This document shows, piece by piece, positions 18,101 to 30,900 of a DNA stretch of 64,000 nt (positions within the stretch are counted from its first letter, which is position 1; the number at the start of each line of letters is the position of its first letter). The stretch is from MWEI01 sp964600235 (GTDB lineage Bacteria > Desulfobacterota > Desulfomonilia > UBA1062): the NCBI GenBank assembly GCA_964600235.1, contig CAZRIV010000009.1, positions 62,001-126,000 of the forward strand, written 5' to 3'. A program made the position numbers and the translations under genes. Below the pieces are notes generated by a model, which was not told where the DNA came from, made no database searches, and saw nothing but the letters and a program-made list of their open reading frames with translations.

Positions 18101-18163
18101 CCTGTTCAAAACATGAATCTCGGTTTCACCGAGATTCATGTTTTGAACAGGTAAGTTTTTTTT
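18101..18163. terminator. 24-bp perfect inverted repeat with T8 tract
   Basis: Arms 18101-18124 and 18128-18151 are perfect reverse complements around a TTC loop; eight T residues follow at 18156-18163. It lies between convergent genes (permease on +, gate-domain protein on -), so it can end the importer transcript and, less well, the opposite one (AAAAA precedes the left arm). Confidence 0.8.
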
Positions 18164-18171
18164 AAAAAAGC

Positions 18172-19116
18172 TCAAAGAGCATTCCGTGCTGAACCTGTAA
18201 AAAATCTCATGAACAGCGCATAAATCCACACCATGACCGCTGCGGCAACCATGCGCGGTATGAGCACCCAGAAGAGGGAGGCGCCGATGGCCACAAACAG
18301 CAGGGTGTCTTCAATGAGCGAGTGGCTGATCCCCAGCGACAGGTTAAGCCGCACCAGTGAGTCCTTGTCCACCCTGCCCGTCTGTGCCTCTGCGATCAGA
18401 ACCCCCGAGCCGTAGGCAAGCCCGAAAAGGATGCCCGCCATCCACATGAAGGATGCCTTTTTCGGAAGACCGTGCAGAAATGTTAAAGGCCTCAGAAGGG
18501 TTATTACCAGGTCAAAGGCCCCCAGATACCGCATTATGTCTATGATGAGATTGATGGCCGTAATAATGAATATGACCTTGAGAGTTAGGATCGATGTCTG
18601 CATGGCCCACAGGACGAATACCTCCGAGAATCCACGTTGAGATGAGAACACCTTCACACCCATGGCAGAACCTATCTGTTTGAATCCTTCAGGGAGGATG
18701 AAGGACAGACATATCCCCATCCCTATGGCGGCCGCGATCCTGAAAATGGTCATCTTCAACCCTGACACGCCTGTCCTGGATTGTACCGCCGACTCCACAA
18801 TGAGGTTGTGGCAGATGAGCATCATCACGGCCATGATATTTATGTCCCAGGCACTCAGGCCCAGGGTCCCCATCACGGCAATTCCTGCATAAATATTGAT
18901 GAGCGCCCCTGCGATGAGGGCAAAGGACGCATCAGGGGGAAGGGACACCAGCTTCATGACCGGCGAAAGGATCCAGGCAATACGTTCCAGAAGCCCGGCA
19001 TACTGGAGGACGGTCACGGCGAAGGATACAGGGATCATGATCATTAGGATAGTCCATGACACCCTGATGCTCTTGAGGAACGAACTGGATATGATTCCTT
19101 TCAGGTCTTCTCTCAT
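18172..19116 (-). CDS. Nucleoside-recognition (Gate) domain membrane protein with two gate units
   Basis: 314-residue inner-membrane protein with about nine helices. Two Gate-type units are visible in one chain: residues about 15-80 (FAVTVLQYAGLLERIAWILS... PVMKLVSLPP, then AGALINIYAGIAVMG) and about 185-260 (INLIIDIMRYLGAFDLVITL... GLPKKASFMWMAGILFGLAYG). Such domains occur in nucleoside transporters, FeoB and SpmA/SpmB; in the last pair the two units are separate proteins. Function unknown; a transporter role is plausible. No clear Shine-Dalgarno precedes the ATG at 19116. It converges with the amino-acid importer. Confidence 0.75.
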   Translation of the reverse strand: MREDLKGIISSSFLKSIRVSWTILMIMIPVSFAVTVLQYAGLLERIAWILSPVMKLVSLPPDASFALIAGALINIYAGIAVMGTLGLSAWDINIMAVMMLICHNLIVESAVQSRTGVSGLKMTIFRIAAAIGMGICLSFILPEGFKQIGSAMGVKVFSSQRGFSEVFVLWAMQTSILTLKVIFIITAINLIIDIMRYLGAFDLVITLLRPLTFLHGLPKKASFMWMAGILFGLAYGSGVLIAEAQTGRVDKDSLVRLNLSLGISHSLIEDTLLFVAIGASLFWVLIPRMVAAAVMVWIYALFMRFFTGSARNAL

Positions 19117-19330
19117 CAGCTGTCATAACCCATTCAAAAAGGATGACATCGTCATGATACCATCTCATGACTAGAGTAGCTCCGAGTATACTGAAATATA
19201 TATGAACATACCATGATTTCTTCAATTTTTCCCGACAGCTTGCATAGTGCTTTGGAGAAGTGTACATTGACCCGGAAAAGCAATTTTGCCTTTTATAGTT
19301 TGTCGGCACCTCGCATGGAAGGAGTGGTTC

Positions 19331-19975
19331 ATGAAAGACGGGTATTGGTTGGTGGGATTTCAGTATGAGTTGACCGGTTATGTTTACAGCCTCGGGCGGA
19401 TCCCACGGTGCAAGTCGGCGATGCTCAAGCACCTGAAGCCGGGCGACAAGGTACTCGTGGCCGGTGTGGGCCACGGTACCGAGGCCATCGATGCAAGCAG
19501 GCTGGGCGCCGACGTCACGGCCGTGGACCTGTCCGAGACCATGCTCAAGCACTTCCGCAGGCGCATTGAAAAAGAGAATCCCCCCAACGAGATCCGGGTC
19601 ATTCATGACGATATCTTCAATGTGAAGGAAACCGGGCAGTATGACATGGTCATAGCCAATTTCTTTCTCAATGTCTTTTCCGAAACGAGGGTGGTCGAGG
19701 TTGCCAACCATCTCGGGCAACTGGTGAAACAAGGCGGCCACTTCGTGGTGGGGGAATTCGTGCTGCCGGGAAAGACCGGGTGGCGCAGCCTGGTGCAGCG
19801 GCTCAACTGGTACTTTGCCATAACCTTCTACAGCGCCACCACCGAGGCTGTCTTTCACCCGGTATGGAATTATCCCGCCCTGGTGGAAGGATCGGGCTGC
19901 ACCATAGAGGAGATCGAGTATTTCAAGATCCTCGGCGTCAACCTGTACTGGTCCATACTGGGGAAAAAGAAATAG
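19331..19975 (+). CDS. Class I SAM-dependent methyltransferase
   Basis: 214-residue cytoplasmic methyltransferase. The SAM-binding motif I is VLVAGVGHGTEAID, motif post-I TAVDLSETML, motif II region IRVIHDDIFNV, and motif III LGQLVKQGGHFVVGEF. It resembles UbiE/MenG-like small-molecule methyltransferases more than DNA or protein methylases. In residues 155-190 (QRLNWYFAITFYSATTEAVF) there is a hydrophobic segment that could touch the membrane or a lipophilic substrate such as a quinone or isoprenoid. ATG 19331 has GGAAGGAG about 7 nt upstream; a TTG at 19286 in frame is less likely. Substrate unknown; no neighbour clarifies it. Confidence 0.82.
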   Translation: MKDGYWLVGFQYELTGYVYSLGRIPRCKSAMLKHLKPGDKVLVAGVGHGTEAIDASRLGADVTAVDLSETMLKHFRRRIEKENPPNEIRVIHDDIFNVKETGQYDMVIANFFLNVFSETRVVEVANHLGQLVKQGGHFVVGEFVLPGKTGWRSLVQRLNWYFAITFYSATTEAVFHPVWNYPALVEGSGCTIEEIEYFKILGVNLYWSILGKKK

Positions 19976-20094
19976 GGGCGAACGGCTTCACCGCTGAACA
20001 AAAGTCATTCATGGAAATGGGTTGTGGACTGTTCACTCGTGTCCTGTCATCCCCTCCAGAGCAGCGCAAAAGCCTTAAAATCCGATTCGCTGCA

Positions 20095-21285
20095 TCAATG
20101 CCCGCCCGGCATTCCACCGAAATAGCAGCGGGTGGGGATATTGTTTGCCGCGGCGGCAAAGCACCGGTTGCACGAGCGGCATGAGGCCTCGTTCAGGCCT
20201 TCCCTGAATTTCCTCACCAGGTCGGGCTGCCTGATAAAGGGGCGGCAAAGCGCGATGAAATCGGCCTCGCCCCTCGCGAGGACCTGCTCCATATGCTCTA
20301 CTCGGCGCATGCCGCCGGTGAGGACAAGGGCCATGGATCCGGTGACGGGCTTCACTGTCTTCAGATATTCCAGGTTCCAGCCTTCTACCAGGTCGTATAT
20401 CCCTACCCACCTCTTCATCTTCATGCGCCCGATGGGCCGCTTCCATGCAGGCAGCGCCCGGAGTACCTCCTGTATGGGGACCTCGCCCCGCCAGCAGTTC
20501 ATGAAGTTGTAGAATTTTATCCCCGAAGTCAGCTCCAGGGCATCAACGCCCAGGCCCGCAAGCATGGCGGCGTATTCCCTTGCCAGCTCCGGTGTGAGCC
20601 CGGGCTTGGGCGTGAAGTCCTGGGCATTCATCTTTACCAGAACAGGGACATTGCCCAGTGATTCCTTAATCCCTTCGATGATGGTGCGCACGATACGAAA
20701 CCGGTTTACTGAAGATCCTCCCCATTCATCGGTGCGGCAGTTGAAGTAAGGGCTCAGAAACTGGTTCAGCAGGTCTCCCCCGCCGGCATGTATGTAGACG
20801 ATATCGCCGCCGGCTGCCACGGCCCGCCCGGCAGCAGCAATGAAGGCGGCGATCACCTCGCGGATATCCTGCTGGGTCATGGCTGCGGGCTTGATGAAAA
20901 AGGTCGGGTCCCGCCTCACGGCCGATGGTCCCAGCGGTCTCTGCCCGATGAGCTCGGGCTTTGCCTGCCTTCCACCGTGGGTGATCTCGAAGGCTATCTT
21001 CCCACCGCCTTCATGGACCGCCCGGGCCAGGCGGGACAGCCCCGGCACTGCATGGTCATCATGTATTCCCAACTGGTTGTTCAGCGCCCGCCCAAGCGTA
21101 TGGACAAACATGAAGCTGCTCAGGATCAGCCCGATATCGCCCTGAGCCAGGCGGCTGTACACGGACACCAGTTCATCGGTCACCCTTCCGTGCTCATCGG
21201 CCATACCCTCATAGGTGGCAGCCCTGACAAAGCGGTTTTTTATCTCGACATTGCCAATCTTACAGGGAGTAAAAAGCAGCGACAT
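20095..21285 (-). CDS. NADH:flavin oxidoreductase, Old Yellow Enzyme family, with altered active site
   Basis: 396-residue single TIM-barrel FMN enzyme. FMN/substrate motifs include NRFVRAATYEGMAD, the ITHGGRQAKP segment, LLNQFLSPYFNCRTDEWGGS and VLVKMNAQDF. The catalytic segment that in OYE1 reads His-Ser-Ala-Asn-Gly-Tyr is here His-Ala-Gly-Gly-Gly-Asp, so the Asn partner is Gly and the proton-donating Tyr is Asp. The C-terminus has Cys at spacing C-x2-C-x2-C-x11-C (CRSCNRC ... RC), resembling the 4Fe-4S site of 2,4-dienoyl-CoA reductases, but the FAD/NADPH C-terminal domain of those enzymes is absent. GGAGG lies 6 nt before the ATG. A monocistronic gene, convergent with the methyltransferase. 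Confidence 0.88.
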   Translation of the reverse strand: MSLLFTPCKIGNVEIKNRFVRAATYEGMADEHGRVTDELVSVYSRLAQGDIGLILSSFMFVHTLGRALNNQLGIHDDHAVPGLSRLARAVHEGGGKIAFEITHGGRQAKPELIGQRPLGPSAVRRDPTFFIKPAAMTQQDIREVIAAFIAAAGRAVAAGGDIVYIHAGGGDLLNQFLSPYFNCRTDEWGGSSVNRFRIVRTIIEGIKESLGNVPVLVKMNAQDFTPKPGLTPELAREYAAMLAGLGVDALELTSGIKFYNFMNCWRGEVPIQEVLRALPAWKRPIGRMKMKRWVGIYDLVEGWNLEYLKTVKPVTGSMALVLTGGMRRVEHMEQVLARGEADFIALCRPFIRQPDLVRKFREGLNEASCRSCNRCFAAAANNIPTRCYFGGMPGGH

Positions 21286-21296
21286 CAGTCACCTCC

Positions 21297-21903
21297 ATTC
21301 CACTCTTACGGCAGCACGTCAAAGAATCCCTTTGCCGTTAACAATCCGGAGCCTACCCCTTGCCATCATACCCTCGGTTATTCATCATGCCTCGTCCCAT
21401 TGATATCAGATAATTCCTCCCCGATCATCCCCTAACATCACACCATTCCGGTTCATCTTGTTGAGGGAAATATATTTCCATTGTGTATGTATCTATTTCC
21501 CCTACTCTCGAATAAATTCCAGGTGCTATCCTTATAACATATTAAATTAAATGGCATAATATTATGGCATATCCTTTGCTTTCATCATTATTATAAATAT
21601 ATCTTGTGAATTAAGCGCTTCAATCCCGTATGAATATCTTCAATGTTTATGATTCATGCACAGGGTTGTTGATGCCCGGGGGAAGCTGTGACTGAAAAGC
21701 TTCTCCCAATTTAATGAATTTGAGAGGTTATGGTAAATTTATTTTATGATAGTCCAGGGCATTCATTGGATTACGCATCAGTATCAAGCACATGACCACT
21801 GCCACAGGTCCCCAAATGACAATACCGGGGGCATACTCCGCATATATCCAACCGATATCACTTTGTATTTACTGTTTTTATCAAGTTTCGAGGGGATACT
21901 TCC
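21297..21903. other. AT-rich intergenic region upstream of the giant surface-protein gene
   Basis: About 600 bp with no convincing gene between divergent OYE and giant-protein genes. Base composition is much more AT-rich than the flanks, especially 21530-21760. A weak promoter candidate is TTGAGA at 21720-21725 with TATGAT at 21745-21750 (19-bp spacer), leaving a 150-nt leader before 21904. No riboswitch or small RNA recognised. Confidence 0.4.
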
Positions 21904-24900
21904 ATGAAGAGAGAATACCAGTCGAAGACAATAGGCATATTCCTTACAACATTATTCTTTGCATGGATCATACTCGGAACATTGGCTCATGCCGGGGTCA
22001 ATAACTGGACCGTCAGAACCAACCCTGCAACCGAACAGATAAACGGTGTTGCATATGGGGATGGTATCTATGTAACAGCGGGAGATACCCAGGCAACTCT
22101 TTCATCACTTGACGCCATAGACTGGCAAGTGGAAACATCTGCATCAACTAATAACCTCCTTGATGTTGTGTTCGGTAACAACATGTTCGTGAGTGTCGGG
22201 AAGAACTGCATGTTCTCCGACGACGGCCAGAACTGGAATGAGGTGTTCTTCGATCCCACGTCCGGTCTCCGCAGCATTGCCTTTGGCAACAGTATGTTCG
22301 TCGGGGTCGGATATTATGCAGAGGCTACCGTCACTGCAACCTCTCTCGATGGAGAATCATGGGTCTTCAATCCCGCTGTATCGGGTTCCCCGAGCCTTGT
22401 GAACGTGACATACGGTGACGGCCTTTTTGTCGCCGTGGGGTCCGCAGGTACTGCCGGTACTGTTTATACCTCGATTGATGGAATAACCTGGGAGGCGGCA
22501 ACGATTCTGCCTGCCGCACCGACAACGCCCCTTACCGACGTAGCATATGGGAACGGGGTCTTTGTGGCTGTCGGGAATGCCGGGGCACTATGCACCTCGT
22601 ACGACGGTCAGAACTGGGTTTATGAGTCTCTGGGCAGCACAACGACCTTCCGGAGCGTTGCCTTTGGAGACGGAAATTTTGTCCTTGCGGCATATAACAC
22701 CAGCTCCGGGGAACGGCTTTATGCCTCACAGGATGCAGTCGACTGGGCGCCTGTCTGCACAATCCCTGCCGGGAGCACCCTCAAACGTGTACGGTATACA
22801 AACGACTCGTTCATCGCCGTGGGCAAATATACCGCCACAAGCTACGGCCTGATCATCCAGTCCGAATCCAACCTGTCCAGCAATGCCAACCTGGACAGCC
22901 TCTCCGTGAGCGGCGGCACATTGAGCCCGTCATTTTCGCCGACGATAAAGACCTACACCGCCTCGATCCCCAACATCGTATCCAGCATCACCGTAACCCA
23001 ATGCAGACAGGACAGCCATGCCTCGGTCACCATAAATGCCCCCGGTCTCCAGGGCCCCCTCCAGTGCGGGATCCCTTCCGACCCCATCGCCCTTTCCGTC
23101 GGCAGCAACATGATCTATATCCAGGTCACGGCCGCTGATGGGACCGTCAAGACCTATACCATCACCGCGATACGGGCTGCCGATGACCCGGCCAATGCCG
23201 ACCTGAGCGGCCTCACGGTCAGCCAGGGCGTGCTTACCCCAGCATTCACCTCCAACACGACAAGCTACGCTGACACCGTGGCGAACAGCATTTCCAGCAT
23301 GACCGTGACCCCCACGGTTGCGAATTCCGGGGCAACGGTCACGGTCAATGGTGTTTCCGTAGCCAGCGGCTCGGCTTCCCAGTCGATCAGCCTGAACGTC
23401 GGCAGCAATACAATAACCATTGTCGTCACATCGAGGTCCGGCGCGGTTACCAAGACCTACACCCTCACGGCCAGCCGATTGCCTTCGGCCAATGCAGACC
23501 TGAGCGGACTCACGGTGAGCCAGGGCACACTCACCCCATCCTTTGCAGCAGCAACGACCAGTTACACGGACTCGGTGGCCAACAGTATTGCCAGCATGAC
23601 CGTGACACCCACTGCTGCCGATGCAACCGCCACCATCACGGTGAACGGCTCTGCAGTGGCCAGCGGATCCGCTTCCCAGGCCATCAACCTCGATGTTGGC
23701 AGCAACACGATCACCGTGACAGTGACCGCCCAGGACAGCTCCACAAAGACCTACACGATCACCGTCACCCGCGCCCCTTCGAACAATGCCGACCTGAGCG
23801 GCCTCACCGTGGATCAGGGTGCGCTGACTCCTGCATTCTCAGCTGCTACCACCAGCTACGCCGATTCAGTCGGCAACAGTGTTACCGGCATGACAGTAAC
23901 ACCCACCGCAGCCGGGGCGGGCGCCTCCATCACGGTCAACGGTGCTGCAGTAGCCAGCGGATCCGCCTCACAGTCCATCAGTCTTGAAGTCGGAAACAAT
24001 ACGATTTCGATAGTCGTAACTGCGCAGGACAACACGACCTCAAAGACCTATACGATTACGGTCAACAGGGCCGGGTCTGGAAATGCCGACCTGAGCGACC
24101 TGTCGGTATCCCAGGGGACCATGAGCCCTGCCTTTGATTCGGGCACCACAAGCTACACGGACTCTGTGGCCAACAGCGTCACGAGCATGACCGTGACACC
24201 CACGGCGGCCGATGCAAGCGCCACCATTACGGTGAACGGGACAGCTGTGGCCAGCGGCTCAGCCTCCCAGGCCATTGATCTTAACGTTGGCGACAACACG
24301 ATCACGATCGTCGTTGCAGCTCAGGATGGATTGACGTTCAGAACCTACACCGTAACGGTTACCCGGGCACCGTCAAGCAATGCAGACCTCAGCGGCCTGA
24401 GCGTAAGCCAGGGGACACTCACCCCTGTTTTCGACTCCGACACGACGAGCTACACGGACTCCGTGGCAAACAGCGTTACGGGCATGACCGTGACACCCAC
24501 CACCGCTGATACAACCGCCACAATCACGGTGAACGGGACGGCGACCGTCAGCGGCTCCACCTCGGAGTCTATTGGCCTGAACGTGGGCGACAACACGATT
24601 ACCGTAGCAGTAACCGCCCAGGACGGTACGACCACAAGGACCTATACCATTACCGCCACCCGCGCAGCATCGAGCAATGCCGACCTGAGCAGCCTTACCG
24701 TCAGTCAGGGCACACTCACGCCGGCCTTTACTGCTGACACCACCAGCTATACGGACAGTGTGACCAACAGCATTTCCAGCATGACCGTCACACCCACTGC
24801 CTCCGAATCCAGCGCCACCATCACAGTGAACGGAACGGCAGTTCTCAGCGGCTCTGCCTCCGGGGAATTGGCACTGAACGTGGGAGAAAACACCATCTCT

Positions 24901-27900
24901 GTTCTGGTAACCGCACAGGACGGCTCCACCACAAAGACCTACACCGTCACCGTCACCCGTGCCGCATCGAACAATGCCGACCTGAGCGATCTGACGGTAA
25001 GCCAGGGCACACTCACTCCCACCTTTGCCGCAGCCACGACAAGCTATACGGACTCAGTTGCCAGCGGCATCTCCAGCGTGACCGTCACCCCCACCGTGGC
25101 CGATGCAACGGCCACTGTTACCGTGAACGGCATGACCGTAACCAGCGGTTCGGCTTCCCAGTCCATCCCTCTGAGCGTGGGCGAGAACACGATCACCGTG
25201 ATTGTAACCGCACAGGACGGCTCCACGACAAGGACCTATACCGTCACCGTCACACGCACGGCATCGAACAATGCAGACCTGAGCGACCTGTCGGTGAGCC
25301 AGGGCACACTATCCCCTGCTTTCTCCGCAGGCACGACGAGTTATACGGACTCTGTTGCCAACAGCGCTGCGAGCATGACCGTGACTCCCACTGCGGCCGA
25401 TGCAGGCGCAACCATCACGGTGAACGGTACTGCTGTGGCAAGCGGTTCTGCCTCACAGGCAATCAACCTGAGCGTGGGCGACAACACCATCACCATTGTC
25501 GTGACTGCACAGGACGGCTCCACAACAAATACCTACATCCTCACCGTCACCCGCGCCCTCTCGGGCAACGCCGACCTCGGCAGCCTGTTGGTGAGCCAGG
25601 GCACACTATCCCCTGCTTTCTCCGCAGGCACGACGAGCTATACGGACTCTGTGGCCAACAGCGTCACCAGCATGACCGTCACACCCACTGTAGCCGATGC
25701 CACTGCCAGTGTAACCGTGAACGGCACCACGGTGGCAAGCGGATCCCCATCCCAGGCCATTAACCTCGGTGTTGGCAGCAACACAATCACCGTGATTGTG
25801 ACGGCACAGGACAGCTCGACAAAGACCTATACGATTGCCGTCAACAGGGCTGGATCCGACAATGCGGATCTCAGCAGCCTGACAGTCGACCAGGGCACGC
25901 TGGCCCCGTCCTTTGCCGCAGCAACGACGAGTTACACGGACTCGGTGGCCAACAGTGTCACCAGCATGACCGTGACACCGACTGCGGCAGGCACAGGCGC
26001 CACCATCACGGTCAACGGATCCGCAGTTGCCAGCGGTTCCGCTTCCCAGGCCATCAACCTGAGCGTGGGCGACAACACCATCACCATTATCGTGACCGCC
26101 CAGGACGGCTCCACCACAAAGACTTATTCCATCACCGCCACCCGCGTACCTTCCACCAATGCAGAACTGAGCGGCCTCACGGTAAGCCAGGGCACACTGA
26201 CGCCTTCGTTTGACGCAGCAACGACGAGTTACACGGACTCGGTGGCCAACAGCATCACCAGCATGACCGTTACACCGACTGCAGCAGGCACAGGCGCAAC
26301 CATCACGGTGAACGGTACTGCTGTGGCAAGCGGTTCCGCTTCCCAGGCCATAAACCTGAGCGTGGGCGACAACACCATCACCATTATCGTGACCGCCCAG
26401 GACAATTCCACCACGAGCACCTATACCGTCACCGTCACCCGCGCACCTTCCAGCAATGCCGACCTGAGCGGCCTCACGGTGAGCCAGGGCACACTGACCC
26501 CCGCCTTCTCATCAGGCACGACGAGCTATGCGGACTCGGTGGCCAACAGCGTTACCGGCATGACCGTAACCCCCACCGCGGCAGGTACGGGTGCCACCAT
26601 TACGGTCAATGGCACGAGCGTCTCCAGCGGTTCGGCTTCCCAGTCCATAACCCTGAGCGTGGGCAGCAACACCATCTCCATCGTGGTAACCGCGCAGGAC
26701 GGCACCACCACACAGACCTATACCGTCACCGTGGACCGAGCATCTCCCGTTTCGGACAATGCAGACCTGAGCAGTCTGACCATAAGTCAGGGCGAGCTCT
26801 CCCCTGCCTTTGCATCCGCAACGACAACATATGCGGATAGTGTGGCCTACACCGTATCAAGCCTCACCGTGACACCTTCTGCAGCGGATACGGGTGCAAC
26901 GATAACAGTGAACGGCACAGCAGTCGCCAGCGGTACCGCCTCGCAGTCCATCAGCATGGCCGTGGGCGACAACACCATCACCGTTGTCGTGACAGCGGCC
27001 GACCTCACCACCACGAGGACCTATACGATAACCGTCAACCGCGCCGCTGCATCGACCAATGCGGACCTGAGCGGCCTCGCCGTCAGCCAGGGAACCCTGT
27101 CTCCGGCCTTTTCAGCAGACACGACAAGCTATACCAACTCCGTGGCCAACAGTGCCGCAAGCATGACCGTAACCCCCACTGCTGCAGGGACCGGTGCGAC
27201 TATCACGGTGAACGGTTCTGCCGTAACCAGCGGAGCTGCGTCCCAGGCACTGGACCTGAGCGTGGGCGACAACACCATCACCGTTATCGTGACAGCCCAG
27301 GACGGCACGACCACAAAGACCTACACCATCACCGTCACCCGCGCACCTTCCAGCGACGCCGATCTGAGCAGCCTCACGGTGAGCCAGGGAGCGCTAACCC
27401 CAGCCTTTGCCTCGGGAACGACGAGCTACTCGGACTCCGTGGCCAACAGCGTCACCGGCATGACCGTCACACCCACTGCAGCGGGAACCGGCGCCACCAT
27501 CACCGTAAACGGTACTGCGGTCACAAGCGGTTCGCCGTCGCAAGCCATTGATCTCGCCATAGGCAACAACACGATCACGATAGTGGTAACCGCCCAGGAT
27601 ACAACGACCTCAAGGACCTATACGATCACGGTCAACCGGGCCGGATCCGGCAATGCCGACCTGAGTGACCTCACGGTGAGCCAGGGCGCGCTGACCCCGT
27701 CGTTCGCATCCGGCACCACGGCATACACGGACTCAGTGGCCAACAGCGTCACCGGCATGACCGTCACCCCCACCGTGGCCGAAGCAAACGCAACCGTCAC
27801 GGTCAACGGCTCGACAGTTGCCAGCGGTTCCCCCTCACAGGCCATCAGCCTGAGCGTGGGCAGCAACACCATCACCATCGTCGTGACGGCTCAGGACGGC

Positions 27901-30900
27901 ATGACGACAAAGACCTACACCGTCACCGTTACCCGCGCATCCTCCTCTAATGCCGACCTCGGCGGCCTCACCGTGAGCCAGGGCGCTCTGACGCCTGCGT
28001 TCTCGTCAGGCACGACCAGCTACACCGACCAGGTGGCCAACAGCACTTCCAGCATGACCGTCACCCCCACCGCGGCCGATGCAACCGCCACCATCACGGT
28101 CAACGGTTCCCCGGTGGCCAGCGGCTCCCCTTCCCAGTCCATCAACCTGGGTGTGGGCGACAACACCATCACCATTGTCGTGACCGCACAGGACAGCTCC
28201 ACAAAGACCTACACCATCATCGTCAACCGTGCACCCTCCAGCAATGCCGATCTCTATGGCCTCACCGTGAGCCAGGGCACCCTGACGCCTGCGTTCTCTT
28301 CAGGCACCACGAGCTACACGGACCCGGTGGCCAACAGCGCTTCCAGCATGACCGTCACCCCCACCGCGGCCGATGCAACCGCCACCATCACGGTCAACGG
28401 ATCCTCAGTAGCCAGCGGCTCCGCCTCCCAGGCCATCAACCTGAGCGTCGGCGATAACACCATCACCATTGTCGTGACTGCCCAGGACGGATCCACCACC
28501 AGGACCTACACCATCACCGTCAGCCGTGCACCCTCGGTCAATGCGGATCTCAGCAGCCTGACAGTGGACCAGGGTGCGCTGACGCCTACGTTCTCATCAG
28601 GCACCACAACCTATACAGACTCGGTGACCAACAGCGTCACCAGCATGACCGTCACCCCCACCGCTGCCGATGCAAACGCCACCATCACGGTCAACGGATC
28701 CTCAGTAGCCAGCGGCTCCGCTTCCCAGGCCATCAGCCTGAGCGTGGGCGACAACACCATCACCATTGTCGTGACCGCACAGGACAGCTCCACAAAGACC
28801 TACACCGTCACAGTTGCTCGCGCATCCTCCTCTAATGCCGACCTCGGCGCTCTCACGGTGAGCCAGGGCGCGCTGACACCTGCGTTCTCATCAGGCACCA
28901 CGAGCTATACCGACTCGGTGGCCAACAGCGTTGCCGGCATGACCGTCACCCCAACCGCGGCCGATGCGAACTCCACCATCACGGTCAACGGTTCCTCAGT
29001 TGCCAGTGGTTCCGCCTCCCAGACCATCAACCTGAGCGTCGGCGACAACACCATCACCATTATCGTGACCGCCCAGGATGGGACGACGACCAGGATCTAC
29101 ACCGTCACCGTCAACCGCGCGCCCTCCAGCAATGCAGACCTGGGTGGCCTAACGGTCAGCCAGGGTTCTCTGACCCCGGCGTTCGGTGCAGCAATTACAA
29201 GTTATTCCAACAGCGTTGCCAATAGCATTGAGAGTATGACCGTCACCCCAACCGCGGCCGATGCTACCGCCACCATCACGGTCAACGGTTCCTTAGTTGC
29301 CAGCGGCTCCGCCTCCCAGGCCATCAACCTGGGCGTGGGTGACAACACCATCACCATTGTCGTGACGGCCCAGGATGGGACGACGACTAGGACCTACACC
29401 ATCACCGTCAACCGTGCGCCATCGGGCAATGCAGACCTGGGCGGCCTAACGGTGAGCCAGGGCACCCTGACGCCTGTGTTCTCATCAGGCACCACGAGCT
29501 ATACGGACTCGGTAGCCAACAGCGTCACCAGCATGACCGTCACCCCCACCGCGGCCGAAGAAAACGCCTCCATCACGGTCAACGGCTCCGCAGTGGCCAG
29601 CGGCTCCCCTTCCCAGGCCATCAACCTGGGCGTGGGCGACAACACCATCACCATTGTCGTGACGTCCCAGGATGGGACGACGACAAGGACCTATTCCGTC
29701 ACCGTCAACCGTGCGCCATCCAGCAATGCAGACCTGGCCGGTCTAACGGTGAGCCAGGGCACCCTGACACCTGTGTTCTCATCAGGCACCACAAGCTATA
29801 CGGACTCGGTCGCCAACAGCGTCACCAGTATGACCGCCACCCCCACCGTGGCCGAAGCAAACGCCACCATCACGGTCAACGGTTCCCCAGTTGCCAGCGG
29901 TTCGGCTTCCCAGACCATCAACCTGGGCGTGGGAAACAACACCATCACCATTGTCGTGACGGCCCAGGATGGGACGACGACAAGGACCTACACCGTCACG
30001 GTCAACCGTGCAGCATCGAGCAATGCCGACCTGAGCGGCCTCACGATCAACCATGGAACGCTGGCCCCTGTGTTTGCATCGGTGACGACAAGTTATGCGG
30101 TTTCCCTCGCAAACAGCTATACCAGTATTGCGATTACGGCCACTGCTGCCGGCACGGGCTCAACAATAAAGATCAACGGCTCCACGGTAACCAGTGGGGT
30201 GCCATCGGGGAATATCCCCCTGATGGTGGGCACAAATACCATCAACGTAGTCGTGACCGCCCAGGACGGCTCCACCACCAGGACCTATACCCTTGTTGTT
30301 ACGCGCGCCGGGTCGAGTAATGCCGACCTTATCTACCTCACCGTGAGCCAGGGCACCCTGAGCCCCTCCTTTGCCCCGGGTACAACCGGCTACGCGGACT
30401 CTGTCGCCAACAGCGTTACCGGTATTACGGTGACTCCTCTGGCATCCGGTGCCGGTGCCGTCATCACGGTCAACGGTACGGCAGTGGCCAGCGGCTCAGC
30501 ATCGCCTTCATTAAGCCTCAACGTCGGCAGCAATACCATCTCGATAGTGGTAACCGCTCAGGACCTCACGACGACGAAGACATACACCATCACTGTCAAC
30601 CGGGCATCTCCGGTGTCGGACAATGCCGATCTGAGCAGCCTGCTGGTGAGCAATGGCACCTTGACCCCTGTCTTCACACCTGCGACGACGGGCTATGCAG
30701 GCAGTGTTGACTTCAGTGTTTCAAGCCTCACGGTGACTCCGACAGCGTCGGACACCGGGGCAACCATCACGGTGAACGGTTCTGCAGTGGCCAGCGGCTC
30801 CGCCTCGCAGGCGATCGGCCTGGACGTAGGCACCAACACCATCTCTGTTCTGGTGACCGCCCAGGACGGCTCCACCACCAGGGCCTACACCATAACCGTG

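Noticed and set aside
21297..21903. Riboswitch (c-di-GMP or similar) in the leader of the giant gene
   Set aside because: I could not match any conserved core; only AT-rich sequence with weak hairpins.
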